Part shown: positions 32,443 through 44,999 of the stretch, piece after piece | Layout: every line of letters starts with the position of its first letter | Position numbering within the stretch: position 1 is the first letter of the stretch | NCBI RefSeq assembly: GCF_029873635.1 | Contig: NC_080425.1 | Span: 39,063,390 to 39,127,389 of the forward strand | Reading direction: 5' to 3' | Origin: Malania oleifera | Taxonomy: Eukaryota; Streptophyta; Magnoliopsida; Santalales; Ximeniaceae | DNA length: 64,000 nt | Translations under genes and position numbers: made by a program | Notes under the pieces: model-generated | The model's database searches: none | Told to the model about the DNA's origin: nothing | The model's input: only the letters and a program-made list of their open reading frames with translations

Positions 32443-34191
32443 CCCTCACTCCCCTAATATTCATTCACGAAAACCTTCTTGCTCCAATTACAAAGGCATA
32501 CATGAAAAAAAAAATTTAAAAGGAATTAAAATTAAAAGTGATTGTGCAAAAATTTGTCTAGTGTGCATGTGTTGGCCGCGCGCGCGTAGAAGATAGCCTT
32601 ATTCTATGCATAGCTAACTTCAATAACTTTCGAGTGCTTAAAATGATGTTAGAAACATTAAGGAGATCTATTGCGTTGAAATTTAACATTGACAGCTCAG
32701 CTTATCAATTTAGTGACCACACTCCCACTACATCAAAGAAGATGATGGGAAGGAAACTCAATAGTCAATCTGGGCATGGAATATTTTATCTGAGGGCAAG
32801 AGAACTGCTTCGTTAAAATCAGCCAATTCTAGTGTTCCTATCCATATGATGAGTTCATTCAAACTACCCATCATTGCATTTAGCAAAATATAAAGCAATA
32901 ATCAAGGAATTTTGTGTGGGGCTAGAAGGCAAATAGTGAAAGGTACACTTCAAGACCTAGAAGGTGTGCAAATCAACTTCCTTTGGAGGTTACTTAAATT
33001 TAGATGGAAATTCTCTTGTATGCAATAAATATATAAATAAATAAATAAATAAAATGTTCTTTTGGAATCGAATGCTTGATATTTTACAAAGTGGAATATT
33101 GTCAAATTGCATTAAAAAAAATAAAAAAATAAAAAAGATCAAGCTTGCAAGTTATCTGGAAAGGATAATGAATATCTCGATAATCTTTTCATGAGATGTG
33201 TAAAGGTGCAAAATGGTACCCTTTACCAAGGTGATGATTGTTCAAACTTCCTGGGTTTTATCACTGAAAACAACTGTCCCTTCCTTTCTCTAAAGACACT
33301 TTAAAGCTCAATTCCTTTGCTTTATGCTATTGCTAGTGTATCTACAAGTGAAGAATTAGTCATTTCAATAACTAGACTTGGGATTGTTTTTCAAATGTAT
33401 CAAAGAAGCACATGCCGTTCGTAACACCAAGCGTGACTATTTGATGCAGGCACAACAGATCAATTTGGGGCGTTGCTGCTTTAGAGGAAAACTCTCATGA
33501 GGCTACGGCTTGCTTTGCTTTTTGTGACGAGGAAGGAAGGCCTTTATGCATAATCGGCCTGTAAAACTTAAAACATCAGCTAAAGAGGCCTAAGCTTAGG
33601 CAATCTGTAAAGGTGTAAAATAATCAATCAAAGAAGGGTGGAGAAAATTTACCATCAACTCAGATACGAAAGAAGTCGGTGATGATATCAACCATCTTCA
33701 TAGCCAAGATGAGCAAATTTACTTCAAATATTCATAATTTTAAACATAAGATTTAAAATTGCATACATTAATTTGTGGGCATAGTTTGATGGCCTCGCTC
33801 ATTATTTAATAAGCTGATGCAGCAGTCAAAAATTTCACTCCTCTGCCTCCTATTTTTTCTTCTGATGCATAATGATAATGTCCTCGAAGCTATGGTTAAT
33901 GAGTGTTTTGACTTATATTAGCATTCTCCTTTTTTATACTAGTGCTCTCTCACTTCTTGGCATGTGGAATTTCAATTGTCATATCCCTTGAAATTACTAT
34001 TTAAAACTTAAGGCCTCTGACATAAAAGTCCCCAAACTTTTACAGTTTGATCGTCTCCTAAGAAAATATTTAGCAATTATGAATGGTACTATTTGAAGAC
34101 GTTTTGCAAATAAAAAGGAGGATTAAAGAAAGATCTCTAGCAATTATTAAGCAATTATTGAATGTGATTAGTTGTTTGCCCGTTTAATGGC
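32443..34191. other. Unassigned sequence between the 5S array and the host gene
   Basis: No repeat family or domain recognised. Short plus-strand frames (32634-32816; about 33457-33568, ending ...RPLCIIGL) look somewhat protein-like but have no partner exons or recognisable motif. Part of this may be the 3' flank of the minus-strand gene. Confidence 0.4.
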
Positions 34192-34447
34192 TCATAATAA
34201 AATTGGAGAGATTTCACGGAATAATAGAAGACAAGACATGGGAAACCCCCAGTGCGAAACAAAATGTTGAACGCTAGAATTATTCTCTCTTCTTTTTGAG
34301 TGGAGAAAATTCAGGATCCAATCGGCAACCAACAGTAGTCTTCCTAAGTCTGAAATCTTCTCCCTGGCATAGCCCCTGATCTGATCCAAAGTCTCTGGAC
34401 ACACTAACAGCCCATCAACTATTCTGCCAAAGACTGTTAAAAGACTC
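34192..34447 (-). CDS. Host gene, terminal exon candidate
   Basis: The acceptor ctacttcag precedes the first base (34447). The frame encodes SLLTVFGRIVDGLLVCPETL and later DLGRLLLVADWILNFLHSKR, ending at a stop at 34192-34194 (85 codons including the stop). The single leading base completes the codon left by the 35310-35356 exon. No domain is recognised. The last ~20 residues look less protein-like, so the true exon may end earlier. Confidence 0.45.
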
Positions 34448-35309
34448 CTGAAGTAGTGAAAAAGATGCCCAGAATCTGATTACTGAAAAAGCACATAACA
34501 CCCAAATCTGAAAACGGCACCTACTTGGCCTTCACATGTGACAGGTGGTCATTGTTGATCCTATCAATCATTCCGGTACAATTCATCAAAGGTTAACATG
34601 CATTTCTTCTCCAGCCACTACAAATATTTCATCCACCCTGCAAAAGATATTCAACTGTCAGAACTTTTTGCAATGACCAACAGTGAAACAGAATATTTGG
34701 AACTTCAAGCCAGCAATAGAATTCAATATTTTCTGGAGATCAAACGGGATTCTGTGTCAGACAACTTCAGTATGGGCATGGAATGTGTTTGACACACTTG
34801 CAGAGAGTGAAAAAATTTGACATTCGCATGTCCTAATGGTCAAAATATGACTTTCAAATGGGCCTCTTTTGAAATACTCATGCCATTTAGATTCTTACTC
34901 TCTGTTCTAGGATGAGATGCTGTGGAGATTCCACTAAACAGCACATTCTCTCTTTGCTACAAACATTATACGTTCGGGAATTTCACACCATTACACGGCA
35001 TGACAAGATGTGTAGCTGGCTATGCTTTGTATCTGTGTTTAAATATGTTTCAATTTTACACGATCCTGAAACAGAAAATACAACTAAATGGCTGGTGGTA
35101 ATTAACTTCTACATTGCAAATTTATGTTTCGTACTTCATATTTTGGAAATTAACTCAATTTAGCCCATTCTTTTTATTTTATAAAACTGACAGAGGTAAC
35201 CTCAGATGCAATCATTCAATTTCTGATTATTGATGCTTCTAGCTGCAACATCTGTTTCCTAACAGAAATGTACACAATTGAGCTCGAAAATTTTGGGTTC
35301 AATTCTAAC

Positions 35310-35356
35310 CTGTAAGTATCTATGTTCACCTCAGCAAGCCATGTTGTTAGATAAAC
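35310..35356 (-). CDS. Host gene, 47-nt internal exon
   Basis: Bounded by tcttgcag and gttagaat on the minus strand. It encodes VYLTTWLAEVNIDTY plus two bases. The clean splice sites and the compatible phase on both sides support it despite its size. Confidence 0.55.
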
Positions 35357-35845
35357 CTGCAAGACAATGATTTTGTGGTTCCGTCAAAGGCGAGAGCATT
35401 TGAAAACGAAGGGTAACTAATTTACAACACCATGGTAACTACCTTTTCGACCCCTAGTACTTGTGATTGTAGTACTATGCATTTAATAATAAAAATAATT
35501 TTTTTTCATATACTACAACTAAATACCTAGCACTACAATCACCAAGCAATAGGTTCATCATTGTTGAATCTTAAGTTCTTGGATGGGGTCTAAAGATTCA
35601 TAAAATCACAGTAGCTTACATAGTTCATGCCTGAGTTGTTTCATTACACATGCATGCCATATTCATAATCCATAATGCAACATCCCTAATGCAGGTAGGT
35701 GATAACATAAGATAGGTGGTGAACCATGTGCAGTTGAGTCCCGCACGCATGATCCAACACTCTACACAAACTCACAACTACATGAATGTACTAATATTTG
35801 TATTTTCATTTTCATAATACATGCACTACGAGGTGAACCTAATAC

Positions 35846-36070
35846 CTGTAACACCTCGTTGTTTGGTTGATGGTTAGATTGCATAGCCGGAGTATCTGAC
35901 TTAAGGCCCCTTATTGTTGGAGGCACCAGCTCACAATTTTCTTTGGAATACAAGTTGCATTTGCTCAAATCATCAAATTCCCCAGGATAAAGCTCATTAG
36001 ACCAATGCAAATTGACTTGTTGAGCTGTCTCATGACTGATGCAAAGTAAATCCAGTACAAGCAACCGCTG
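35846..36070 (-). CDS. Host gene, 225-nt internal exon
   Basis: On the minus strand it starts after tttggag (or three bases later) with QRLLVLDLLCISHETAQQ. It continues HWSNELYPGEFDDLS and ends NNEVLQ before the donor gtattagg. It is an exact multiple of three (75 codons). The composition is that of a normal protein rather than a transposon. No known domain is identified. The frame stays open upstream into the intron, so the start rests on the acceptor choice. Confidence 0.55.
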
Positions 36071-36182
36071 CTCCAAACGATACAAAGGATAAAGGCATAG
36101 ATATAGACTGAAAAATGCTATAAAACTGTGCAAACTCATACACCAAAAACAAAAAAACAAAACAAAACAAAACAAAAAATAC

Positions 36183-36235
36183 CTTCAAATTTAATTCCAA
36201 TATGAACATCTCAACAAGTTCTTGTGCTAATTTCT
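36183..36235 (-). CDS. Host gene, 53-nt internal exon after the giant intron
   Basis: The acceptor gactatcag precedes ag-aaa-tta. It encodes KLAQELVEMFILELNLK, an amphipathic helix-like stretch, and ends before the donor gtatttt. Its first two bases complete the codon begun by the last base of the exon 59125-59275, 22.9 kb upstream. Confidence 0.5.
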
Positions 36236-36653
36236 CTGATAGTCAGCATGATGAAATTCATCAAAAAATGAAAAGAACACAGCACATTGGAAGAATAAAT
36301 TGAGAGTGATAACTAGCATATCAATACAAAACAATTGTACATTTTATGCATTCCGTTTTTATTAAAGGGAAAAAATTATCTAAGCACCTCTGAGGCATTC
36401 TTAAATATACTAAGTGTTAAACGTTGCATTTGACAAAAATGACTAATTTTTTTCAAAAAAAAAAAAGAACTAATAATTATTCATACCTACAACATAAAAG
36501 CCCAGTTAGCTACTATTACCCCAAGCGCACCTACCACATATGCTACATGATGGAGATCACACTCAGTGAGAATTTTTCTATCATAGGCATAGATATGCTA
36601 TAGGGTCATTATGATTACCTAGGGTTTTATGGTCCAAATGTTTGACAATTATG

Positions 36654-36925
36654 TGTTGGTACAATTTTTAGGTATTTGATGTTTTGTTTCATTAATTATG
36701 ATTTGATATTGATTCCTAGAGATTGTTTATTTGTGTAGAATTAGGAGAAAGCCTATATAAAGGCTAGATGTGTAACCATGAAGGACAAATTGGAATATTG
36801 AGCATTCAGCAATAATTGAGTTTTGTCTTCATTTTTTTTACAATTTTTAATTTCCAATTTTTTCTATTAACTTTTTGCATCCTTCCCTCATGCCAATCAG
36901 TCATGCATCAATTTGGTATCAAATC
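36654..36925 (+). mobile_element. Copia/TRIM-like LTR remnant with primer site
   Basis: tgttggtacaatttttagg begins a stretch of about 254 bp ending catgca at 36907. It has tatataaaggct near 36754 as a likely TATA box. Six bases later ttggtatcaaatcttgg resembles the Met-tRNA primer site. No second LTR was found, so it is a fragment or a short terminal-repeat retrotransposon in miniature. Confidence 0.5.
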
Positions 36926-37776
36926 TTGGATTTCAAAAACTCCTTGAAGCTTAAGTAACATGGATCTACCAAAGAGTGGTAGAATTTGTTTTCCTATTTT
37001 ACAAATTGTTTTTCCATTTTGATTTTCTTTTAATAATTTTCATTTTTCAGTAAGGATTAGGGACTTTATAGTGTATTAAAGTTTATATGAGCTTGTATAT
37101 CTAGTGATAGAGTGCTTAAATTTTTTTAAAATTTATTTTCTTTGTTATACTATTTTATTAATTTTCATTTTTCAGCAAGGATTAGGGACTTTATTTTGTG
37201 TTTTGAAGTTTATATGAGCTTGTATATCAAGTGATACAGAGTGTTTGGGTTTTTTTAAAATTTATTTTCTTTCTTATACTATTTTATTTTAAAATTTTCT
37301 TATCTTCCATTTATAAGTTAGTTATTAAATATTTCATTTCATAAAATATAAATGTTATCTAGTTACAAATTAACAATTTAGAATTTAGTCTTAAGATTAC
37401 AATAAAGTTATGTTATGTACTTTTAATTTATACTCATGTAATATACTAATATCTAATATGTACAATAAAGTTAGTTACGTAATACGTACATTATGAATAT
37501 GTACATTTGATAATTCGACCTATTTTCTTCAATTTACTCATATGAAAAGAAAAAAAAAAATTTGTTCATTCATAAACTTACTAGATAGAAAATTACACTA
37601 CTTACTAGTATAGTAGTTGTAGTCTTGTAGACTTGTAGTATATAGTATTACTTAGTGATTCGTACATAGCATAGTAGTCAGTTACTACTTACTCCTAGTA
37701 CTTCTTTTTGTTTTTTGTTCTTGTTTTTCCTCCCTTTTGCATCTTCAAATTACTCTTTGAAGGCTTAAAGTAGAAG
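36926..37776. other. AT-rich sequence upstream of hAT pseudogene 1
   Basis: No ORF of note. A segment of about 110 bp is tandemly duplicated: ttttcagtaaggattaggga near 37047 and ttttcagcaaggattaggga near 37171, each followed by tttatatgagcttgtatatc. It may be the 5' end of the hAT element, but I could not define a terminus. Confidence 0.5.
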
Positions 37777-40295
37777 ATGCCTTGCAAGAGAGGAGACGGT
37801 CAAGTGAAAGAGAGTGGTACTGGGTCTAGAGAGGATTTCAGGTGGCAATTGACTGATATTATTTCAGGAAATAGGAATCACGTGAAGTGCAAATTGTGGT
37901 AAAGAAACAAAAGTGGGCATCACAAGATTGAAACAGCACTTTGACCCATGTAAAAAGGGAAAGTTACTAAGTGTCCAAATGTATCATCTAAAGTTAAGAC
38001 AAACATGATGCAACATTTGAAAAATATAATGGTGGGAAGGAAAAAGAAGTAGATGATAAAGGAAGACTTGTAAGATAGATTATTTGTCAAGAGATGATGA
38101 AGACTGTGAGACTACACTTCCAAGGAGGAAAGTTTTAGGGAATGGGAAGAAAGACAAAGGGACTGGGCATAGTTATGATGACAAAAATGATGGGATCATG
38201 GGGCACTTCCACTCAGCGTGACGATCTTGGATGTGGTCAATAATGGGTTGACCCCAAAACTCTTGAAGGCAGGTTGAGGACTATGGATCCTGAACTCTAG
38301 AATTGGTCAAAAATTAATGACGGGATTGAGGGAAAAGCTTGGTAGTGCAGTGTCTCGCCTTTTGTGGGGGCGGGGGGAGGGGAGAGGGGTGAGGATCACA
38401 GGGACCGCTTAGTTAGGGTGAGGTCTGTAGGTCAAAAAACGGAGGGACAGCTGGGTCTAGGGATACAAAGAGATTGGAGGAACCTATTGACATGTTGATC
38501 TTTTCTTTTTTGGTGTTATAATTATTATTGTTCTTTTTTCTGGATTGTTCCAGGCATTTTTCGAGAGATGTCTCATTCTCCCTTGTGTAAATTCTCTTCC
38601 TATTAATGAAATTTTCTTTTGCTATCAAAAAGGAAAGGGGTTCAAGGACATATGGAAGGAAAGAAGAGTGGCCATCATGTGTGATGGATGGAAGATCAGT
38701 GACAAGAGATGCAATTTTCAACTACACACTCACTTGCATTCAGCTGGTAATTAATTATTTACAAGTTGGAGTTATAAATTATAATTATATTTCTTGCTTC
38801 TAAATCTAAATTATTAAAATTGAAGTTCACACTTCTGAATGTATGATGATCATTTTTGTCAAGCTATTACTTGAACCCTACAAATTCAATATAGTGGCAA
38901 TCTTTCAGAGCACTGTGAGATAATAATGGATGGAGTTAAATCAGTGATTACATGTTGGAGCTTGATATGGACAATCTAATTAGGACATTCAATCAAGTAA
39001 GAACATGGATTGGATTGCTTAAAAAACTACCTTTACTTGAATAATTTATTTTGATAACTATTTGAGGTGATGAATATAATGGATTTTAATAATGAAGTTT
39101 TTTACAGCTGTTGACGTTTAGGGATAAAGTGAATTCATTTGGAAACCCATTAGCACAAAGCGTTGTTGGAAAAACAAGTCCAGACTAATGACTTCTATAG
39201 TTCTTCTATCTACTGAGTAGTAAGTACTAAGTACCAAGTGGCTAATGAGTGAATGATTTTGACAATAAAGCTGAATGGTGGACACATTATGATAGCTGTG
39301 CACCTGAACTCCAACACAATATTGTGAGAATATTAAGCCAAACAACCCCAGCTTCAAATTGTGAGCGCAATCGGAGTACTTCTAGCTTTATTCACACAAA
39401 GACAAGAAACAGGCTAAAATATGCAAGATTGCAGAAGTTGGTAATGTCAGCACAATATGAAGTCAAAAATATGGCATGCCACTCGAAGAACTGCACAATA
39501 AATAGAGGCTGGCCTTAATCCCATCAACATTGATTATATTTTCAAGGAGGATGATCCATTATCTCCATGGCTAGATGAAAGGGAGGAAACTCTGTATGAT
39601 GGGCAAGATAATTTTGATTGGTTAGAGGTTGATGTAGTAGAGTCACAAACTCAACAACCAACTCATCCTCAAGCCACACAAATTGAGGAGAATTCTAGTC
39701 CATCTGCAACTCAAAAGTGATGATAGAGGAGGTTTGACTCCTCCTAGTGGTAATGATGATAGCCCTAGAAGTGGTAAATCTAGTGATAGTTGCAGTGGTA
39801 GTGGCGATGGTGGTTTTGGTGAAGGTAAGCAAGTTGAGCCAAGTAATGCCTTTGGAGGAGATTATGGATAGCATCTATGCTAGATGACTTTGATATAAGT
39901 GATTTTCCTCCACCTCCTTCGTGTTTTCCTCGTTCTTCATTATCTAGGCATGGCCACAGGCGAAGTGGAAGTGGAAGTGGAAGTGGTGTTGGTGAGGGAA
40001 GTGGTAGTGGTCAAAAAAGGAGAAGTACTAGTAGACATGAAGAAGAGCATATAAGGACATCCATCACCATGGTGTCTAACAAAGCTTTGCAGATTTTGGC
40101 ATTAGGGAGTCATCTTCTTGTAACACCAATACTAAGAGGATTCAGAGGAGCCATACTCCATATCCACAATATTATCTTTCACAACCCCCACCTGCACACT
40201 ATTATCCACCTCCATCTTATTACCCAGCACCAAGGCTATCCATATCCTGCATATGCTTACCTTATTCCCTTGCCTATTTTTTCCCATACCTTGAC
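37777..40295 (+). pseudogene. hAT transposase pseudogene 1, N-terminal to tail part
   Basis: hAT transposases cut and paste DNA. From ATG 37777 (MPCKRGDGQVKESGTGSRED) the frame leads to a BED zinc finger (CKLW, then after a frameshift VGITRLKQHF). A DUF659-type piece follows at 38637-38750 (FKDIWKERRVAIMCDGWK). The hAT dimerisation domain is at 39250-39520 (AEWWTHYDSCAPELQ, RILSQTTPASNCERNRSTSS, FIHTKTRNRLKYARLQKL), and DDPLSPWLDEREE is near 39550. The tail is Gly/Ser- and Pro/Tyr-rich. The central catalytic part is mostly missing. A LINE 3' end splits the front and an LTR-type insertion splits the tail, which resumes at 49645. Confidence 0.85.
38440..38636 (+). mobile_element. L1-type LINE 3' end inserted in hAT pseudogene 1
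   Basis: agagattggaggaacctatt ... tctcattctcccttgtgtaa ... ctattaatgaaattttctt ... ctatcaaaaaggaaag parallels the 3' end of the L1 copy at 53560-53755. It lies between the BED part and the DUF659 part of the transposase. The G-rich stretch 38360-38400 before it is unassigned. Confidence 0.7.
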
Positions 40296-40595
40296 AGTTG
40301 ACACCCAATTTTACCCATGGTCAATTTGATTAAAATAGGAAAAAAAATCATGAAAATAATGGAAAATAGATTATTAACTAATTGAGGGCTCTCCATCTCT
40401 CTCTTGACCTTTGCTAGCATATTTTAAGTTTGGATTACATTAGGGCTTCAAATTTTGTATTTTTAAGGTGTCATTGTTTAAATAGCCATTTTTATTGAAA
40501 TAAAAGGGTATCCCTAGCCTAGTTAAGGGTTTTGCACTAAGAATGAGGAGAAACTTGTGCCCAAACACCCTTTTAGGAGAAGTGAAGGAAACTTC
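40296..40595 (+). repeat. LTR-like direct repeat, left copy
   Basis: Shares with 48928-49240 the order ggtcaatttga.taaaatag, gctctccatctctctcttga, cttcaaattttgtattttta, gggtatccctagcctagt. Similarity fades after about 40595. Confidence 0.75.
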
Positions 40596-40887
40596 TTGCA
40601 TCATTAGGTAGGTCTCCCTTCCTCATGTAACTTACATGTGCAATTGCATCCGATTTCACTGTAAAACACTCAATCAATTCAATGATAGAACCCAAAAGTA
40701 AGGTGATAATGTCCTTTCGGAATTCTTGAGGCGAGAGAAGCCCTATGCACTTGACCAAGATACCAAATGGTAATTAGGTGGACCAATATTTAACAGATGG
40801 TAATCTAAACTTAAACGAAGAATTAATGGCCATGCACAATTCATGTTTGAAATTTCGAAGTCGTAGTACTATTCACAGAAAGGGTGT

Positions 40888-41066
40888 ATTGGGGACGCTG
40901 GTACCTTCCCCTCGCATAAGCATATTTCCGAACTTGGCTCTAGTATGTAGACCCTTGACGATCGATTTCTTGGACCCTAGTGTAGCTAATTAAGCAAGTG
41001 GTTATTAGTAATTAATTAGGTGTTCTAACCTTGCCTAGACAAAATAGGTTAGTGGGGACTATGTTG
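40888..41066 (-). repeat. Dispersed repeat, copy 2 (possible Tat/Ogre-type leader)
   Basis: ggacgctggtaccttcccct ... aaaataggttagtggggac aligns with 24433-24630. It is in minus orientation relative to the likely leader, which is opposite to the LTR-like edges around it. Confidence 0.45.
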
Positions 41067-42849
41067 ATTTGTTTTGAATCTTTGACCCATATCAAACCCC
41101 CACTCCTATATCTTAACTCAAGTTCGCCATCTGAGTTTAGGCAATTTAAAGATTCAACCCCGCAAGCAGTGGCCCCTCCAACATGTTGCAACAACTTGGT
41201 TACTCCATTAAAGACATTAGAGAGTCAAGCCAAAGAATAACTTCAAAACACTTTAAACATAGAATTAAGTATGGCCTTTGATTCTTTCCAATCTTAATTG
41301 TTTGATAACTTTTCTCAAATTGACTAGACGCATGTGTTAAGGGTTATGAGATAAGTTTTCGTGCACAAATCCACTAGCCCTATACCTGAGCCCGTCCTTG
41401 TAGGAATAGACAGAGATGTAATAATGTTTGCTCTCATAAGACAATAGCCTCCGCATGGGCCCACAAAACATATCACTCAAATTGTATCTTTTGCATTCGA
41501 AGTAGGAATGCAAACAGAGTAGAATTGAAGCAAAAGAGGTAGAACCTGAATGCGTGTCGGGGAATTATTCATATCACCATTCTCGTCCCATTAAGGGATC
41601 TACCTCCCATTGAGGATCCAAATCCGCCTACCAACTAAAAAAAAAAAAATGTTCTATATTATTACTCCAAATCCCCTCGGGTCAACTTGAAAATGCATTT
41701 CCTTGCCAGATCTAATCCTATAGGGACGTACCGGGGTGAGATATCCACTAACCTAAATCCATTTACATCCCTAGTTTGAAGTTTGTTATCGGTGAGGATT
41801 GGGCACTCTACTAGCCTAAGTGTAGGTGATGATATAAACAATTTGGGGACCTTTAGCCTTTAGGGCATAAAGTCAAGCTTACATGCAACAACCTTAAATC
41901 TCATACCCTAGAATAAAGATTCAAAGATGATCCCAAAATACAAACCTACCAAATGTGGGACAAAAGCTTCTACCTTCTCCGAGTGAATGTGTTAGTTTGT
42001 GCATTTGTTTGAAATTTAACTTTAGGCTTTCTTTTTTTGTTCTTTGACTGTGCATGTTTTATGGAAAACATCATTTCTTTTTAGGTAAGGTAGGATTTAG
42101 GTATATCTTTCAAAAAAGACTAGGGCACTTGCACCCATGGTCTTAAATTTCCAAAAGATTATTGAAACTTCCATCAAATTTTCGCTTTCCATCACCTTCA
42201 AAATCAAAATCGCAATCGATTTCCAACTTAATAATTTCCATCAAAATTTATGCGGATCATCCGAAATTTTTTGAAATCTTGAAATTTTAGCAAAATTTGT
42301 CGAAATTTTAACTATAGAATGAAATTCCCTTGGAATTCAAATGTGTGATTTAGATGCAAAGTGAAATTTTCTCTGTTAATCTAACTTTTTTTTTATTGAA
42401 ACAAAAGAATATTACAAGGTATTTTGAAATTATATGAAAAATTAAACTTACAAAAACATTTTATTTAGCCATTTATGTCTAAATTATCTTTATATATATA
42501 ATAAATAATTACAAATGATTCATGAATTTCATTTAGATTAAGATCGAATATGTTTAAAACACATTGTATTATGAATATGTTTAGTACACATTATATTACA
42601 ATTATTCCACCTCTTACACAACATAAATGTAATTAATTTGTAATATATTAGTCTTAAAACTTACATTATTATATTTATTAACTATTTTTAGAGTTTCATA
42701 TAAGAATTCCATGTTTTATTACCAATTTCCATCATTTGTCAAATCGAAATCGAAATTTCCATCAAAATTTCTTTACTTTGGAGTATCAAAATTTTAGTCG
42801 AAATCAAAATTTCCTTGCTTGCACCTTGTCTCGTTTCATCTATACTCCC
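41067..42849. other. Noncoding interior, with an AT-rich gaaattt-word repeat at about 42130-42830
   Basis: No ORF of interest. The part 42130-42830 is rich in short words such as tttccatcaaaatt and gaaatttt, in both orientations at its two ends (cttccatcaaattttcgctt near 42169, tcgaaatcaaaatttccttg near 42798). It could be a decayed MITE, but clear terminal repeats were not found. Confidence 0.4.
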
Positions 42850-44800
42850 ATGCTCAAACTATAAACCTCTACCTTCTATTCTTCACTCTAAAGGATGCCA
42901 CTCCATCAATGCTTAATCTGTGAACACCCATCTATCCATCCTTAATTTAGGGGCAGCTCTTCATTTATTCTCAATTTGTGAACATCCATTTGTCTATGCT
43001 CAATCTAAGAGCATATACCATCCATTCTTAATCTATGGATACCCCTTCATCTATGTTCACTTTGTAAGCATCTACCTTTCATTTGTGCCCAATCCACAAG
43101 TACCCATCTATCAATATCTGGCATCCATGCTCAATCTATGAGCACTACCTATTCATTAGCACAAATCCATCCACATTCTATATTTATCTAAGATAAATAT
43201 GTAAGCGTCAAACCATCACCTATGCCTAACATGTGTGCATCCATTCATGCTCAACTTAGACCATCCTTCTATGAGCTCATCATTTCAACATCCATGTTCA
43301 ATCTGGGGCATCAGTTTATCTAAGCTTAACTCATAAGCATCTAGTCTCCCATACTCAATCTGTAAGCATTTGTCCAACCACGCTCAATCTAGGAGTAGTA
43401 TCTATCCAGTTATAAGCATTTGTGTCTCCATGCTCAATCGATTAACATGTCATCACCTATGCTCAATGTGTAAAATCCTATCTCCCATGCTCAGCCTATG
43501 AGTGTCTATCCACTCGAGCTCAATTTGTGAGCATTTGTCTCTCCATGCTTAATTTGTGAGCATGCAAACTGCTCACAAATATGAGCTCAGATTATATTTA
43601 TCGAAACTCAATCTACGAACACCAAGTCATTATCCATGCATCATATGTAAGCATCCATTCACACTCAACTTGGATTGTCCTTCTAAGGAGCTCATTACCC
43701 CATCCCCCATGTTAAATTTAGGGCAATTATTTATCTATACTCAATTTGTGAGCATTTGATTTCCAATACTCAATCTATGTTCTCAACCTAAAAGCATCTA
43801 TTTCCCCATGTTCAATATGAACATGTAACCCTCTATGCTTAATCCGTGAGCATCTCTCCACGAGCATTTGTCTCTCCATGCTCAATCCGCGAGCATGTAA
43901 CTATTGGTGCTAAATATATAAGCATCTACCTTTTGTACCCAATCTGTGGGCACCCATTGATCTATGCTGATATGAGAACATCTATCCGTTAATGCTTAAA
44001 AGTGACCATTTGTCTGTATGTGCTCAATCTTAAACATTCAATCATCTATGCTTGATCCATAAGCATCCATCCTCCATGCCCAATCTGTAGGCACCTATTT
44101 GGGCCATTTCCAATCCACAAACATCTACGCGCCCATGCTCAATCTATGAGCACTTCTCCAATCATGCTCAACTATAAGCATATTTGTTTATTCTATATTT
44201 GTGAATTCCTATTCACCTATGTTTAGCTTTAAGCGTCTCAAGCATCCACCCATAAGCATCTATCCATCTATGCTCAGCTCATAAGCATCTATTCCTCACA
44301 TACCATGCTCCACCTATAAGCCTATGTCATCACTTAACTCTTCCTATAAGTATCATTCCATCATCGAGAACTTGCGTGCATATGTTCATCATTTATCTTT
44401 CCAAGCTCAACTTCAGAGCATCAACTCATCAATCCAAGTTTGTGAGCTTATGCTTACGTATCCTTAGTCTATGAGCATCTATCAATCACTCAAGCATCTA
44501 GGCTCAACCTGTGAGCTTTTATTCAACATCTCATCCTTATGATCAACTTGTGAAATATGTTCATTATTTATTCGTGGGATTAACATTGAACATCAATGCA
44601 TAATTTATTCATTCATGCTCAACCTATAAGCATCATTCCTCCATTATTGGTCTAACATACAAACACTTATTAGTCATTCCTCTAATTTCCCAATATGTGG
44701 ACATTCACTCCATCTATTTCTTTACATAGGAGCACTCACTCATCCATTAGTTTTATGCCATTGGTCTTACACCCATGGGAGCATCGAATCTTTCAATCTT
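42850..44800. repeat. Degenerate minisatellite with GCTCA...TGAGC unit
   Basis: About 2 kb of imperfect tandem units of roughly 28-35 bp with the core atgctcaatctatgagcat followed by a short ctatccatcc-type spacer. The core contains a small inverted repeat (gctca / tgagc). A longer period is also visible: the block around 43190-43400 recurs around 43600-43800, about 415 bp apart (compare ccttctatgagctcat with ccttctaaggagctcat). The unit is eroded at both ends. Confidence 0.85.
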
Positions 44801-44834
44801 CCATTCCCCTATTCACTAGCTTTAGCTAGAATAG

Positions 44835-44915
44835 GTGTTCATACATTCATGCAATCATTCATACATTCATACATCATTCATTCATGCAATCATTCATGCA
44901 TTCATTCATTCTACC
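44835..44915. repeat. cattcatt-type microsatellite
   Basis: cattcatgcaatcattcata and related four- to twelve-base repeats close the minisatellite, followed by A-rich ctaaaaact repeats to about 45000. Confidence 0.85.
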
Positions 44916-44999
44916 AACAAAAAAAAAAAAAAAAACTAAAAACTAAAAAACTAAAAACTAAAAAAACCAAAAAAACAAAGAAATAAATAAAACAAAAAA

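Noticed and set aside
32634-32816. Plus-strand ORF of 60 codons
   Set aside because: Too short, no domain, no supporting splice partner.
33457-33568. Plus-strand frame ending ...GRPLCIIGL
   Set aside because: It looks protein-like and is preceded by an AG, but a stop follows at once, no donor or neighbouring exon fits, and I recognise no family.
35295-35315. tRNA-like T-loop word gggttcaattc
   Set aside because: No matching acceptor stem, D-arm or anticodon arm around it.
42850-44800. CRISPR-like array
   Set aside because: The repeats are degenerate without unique constant-length spacers, and the genome is a plant nuclear one.
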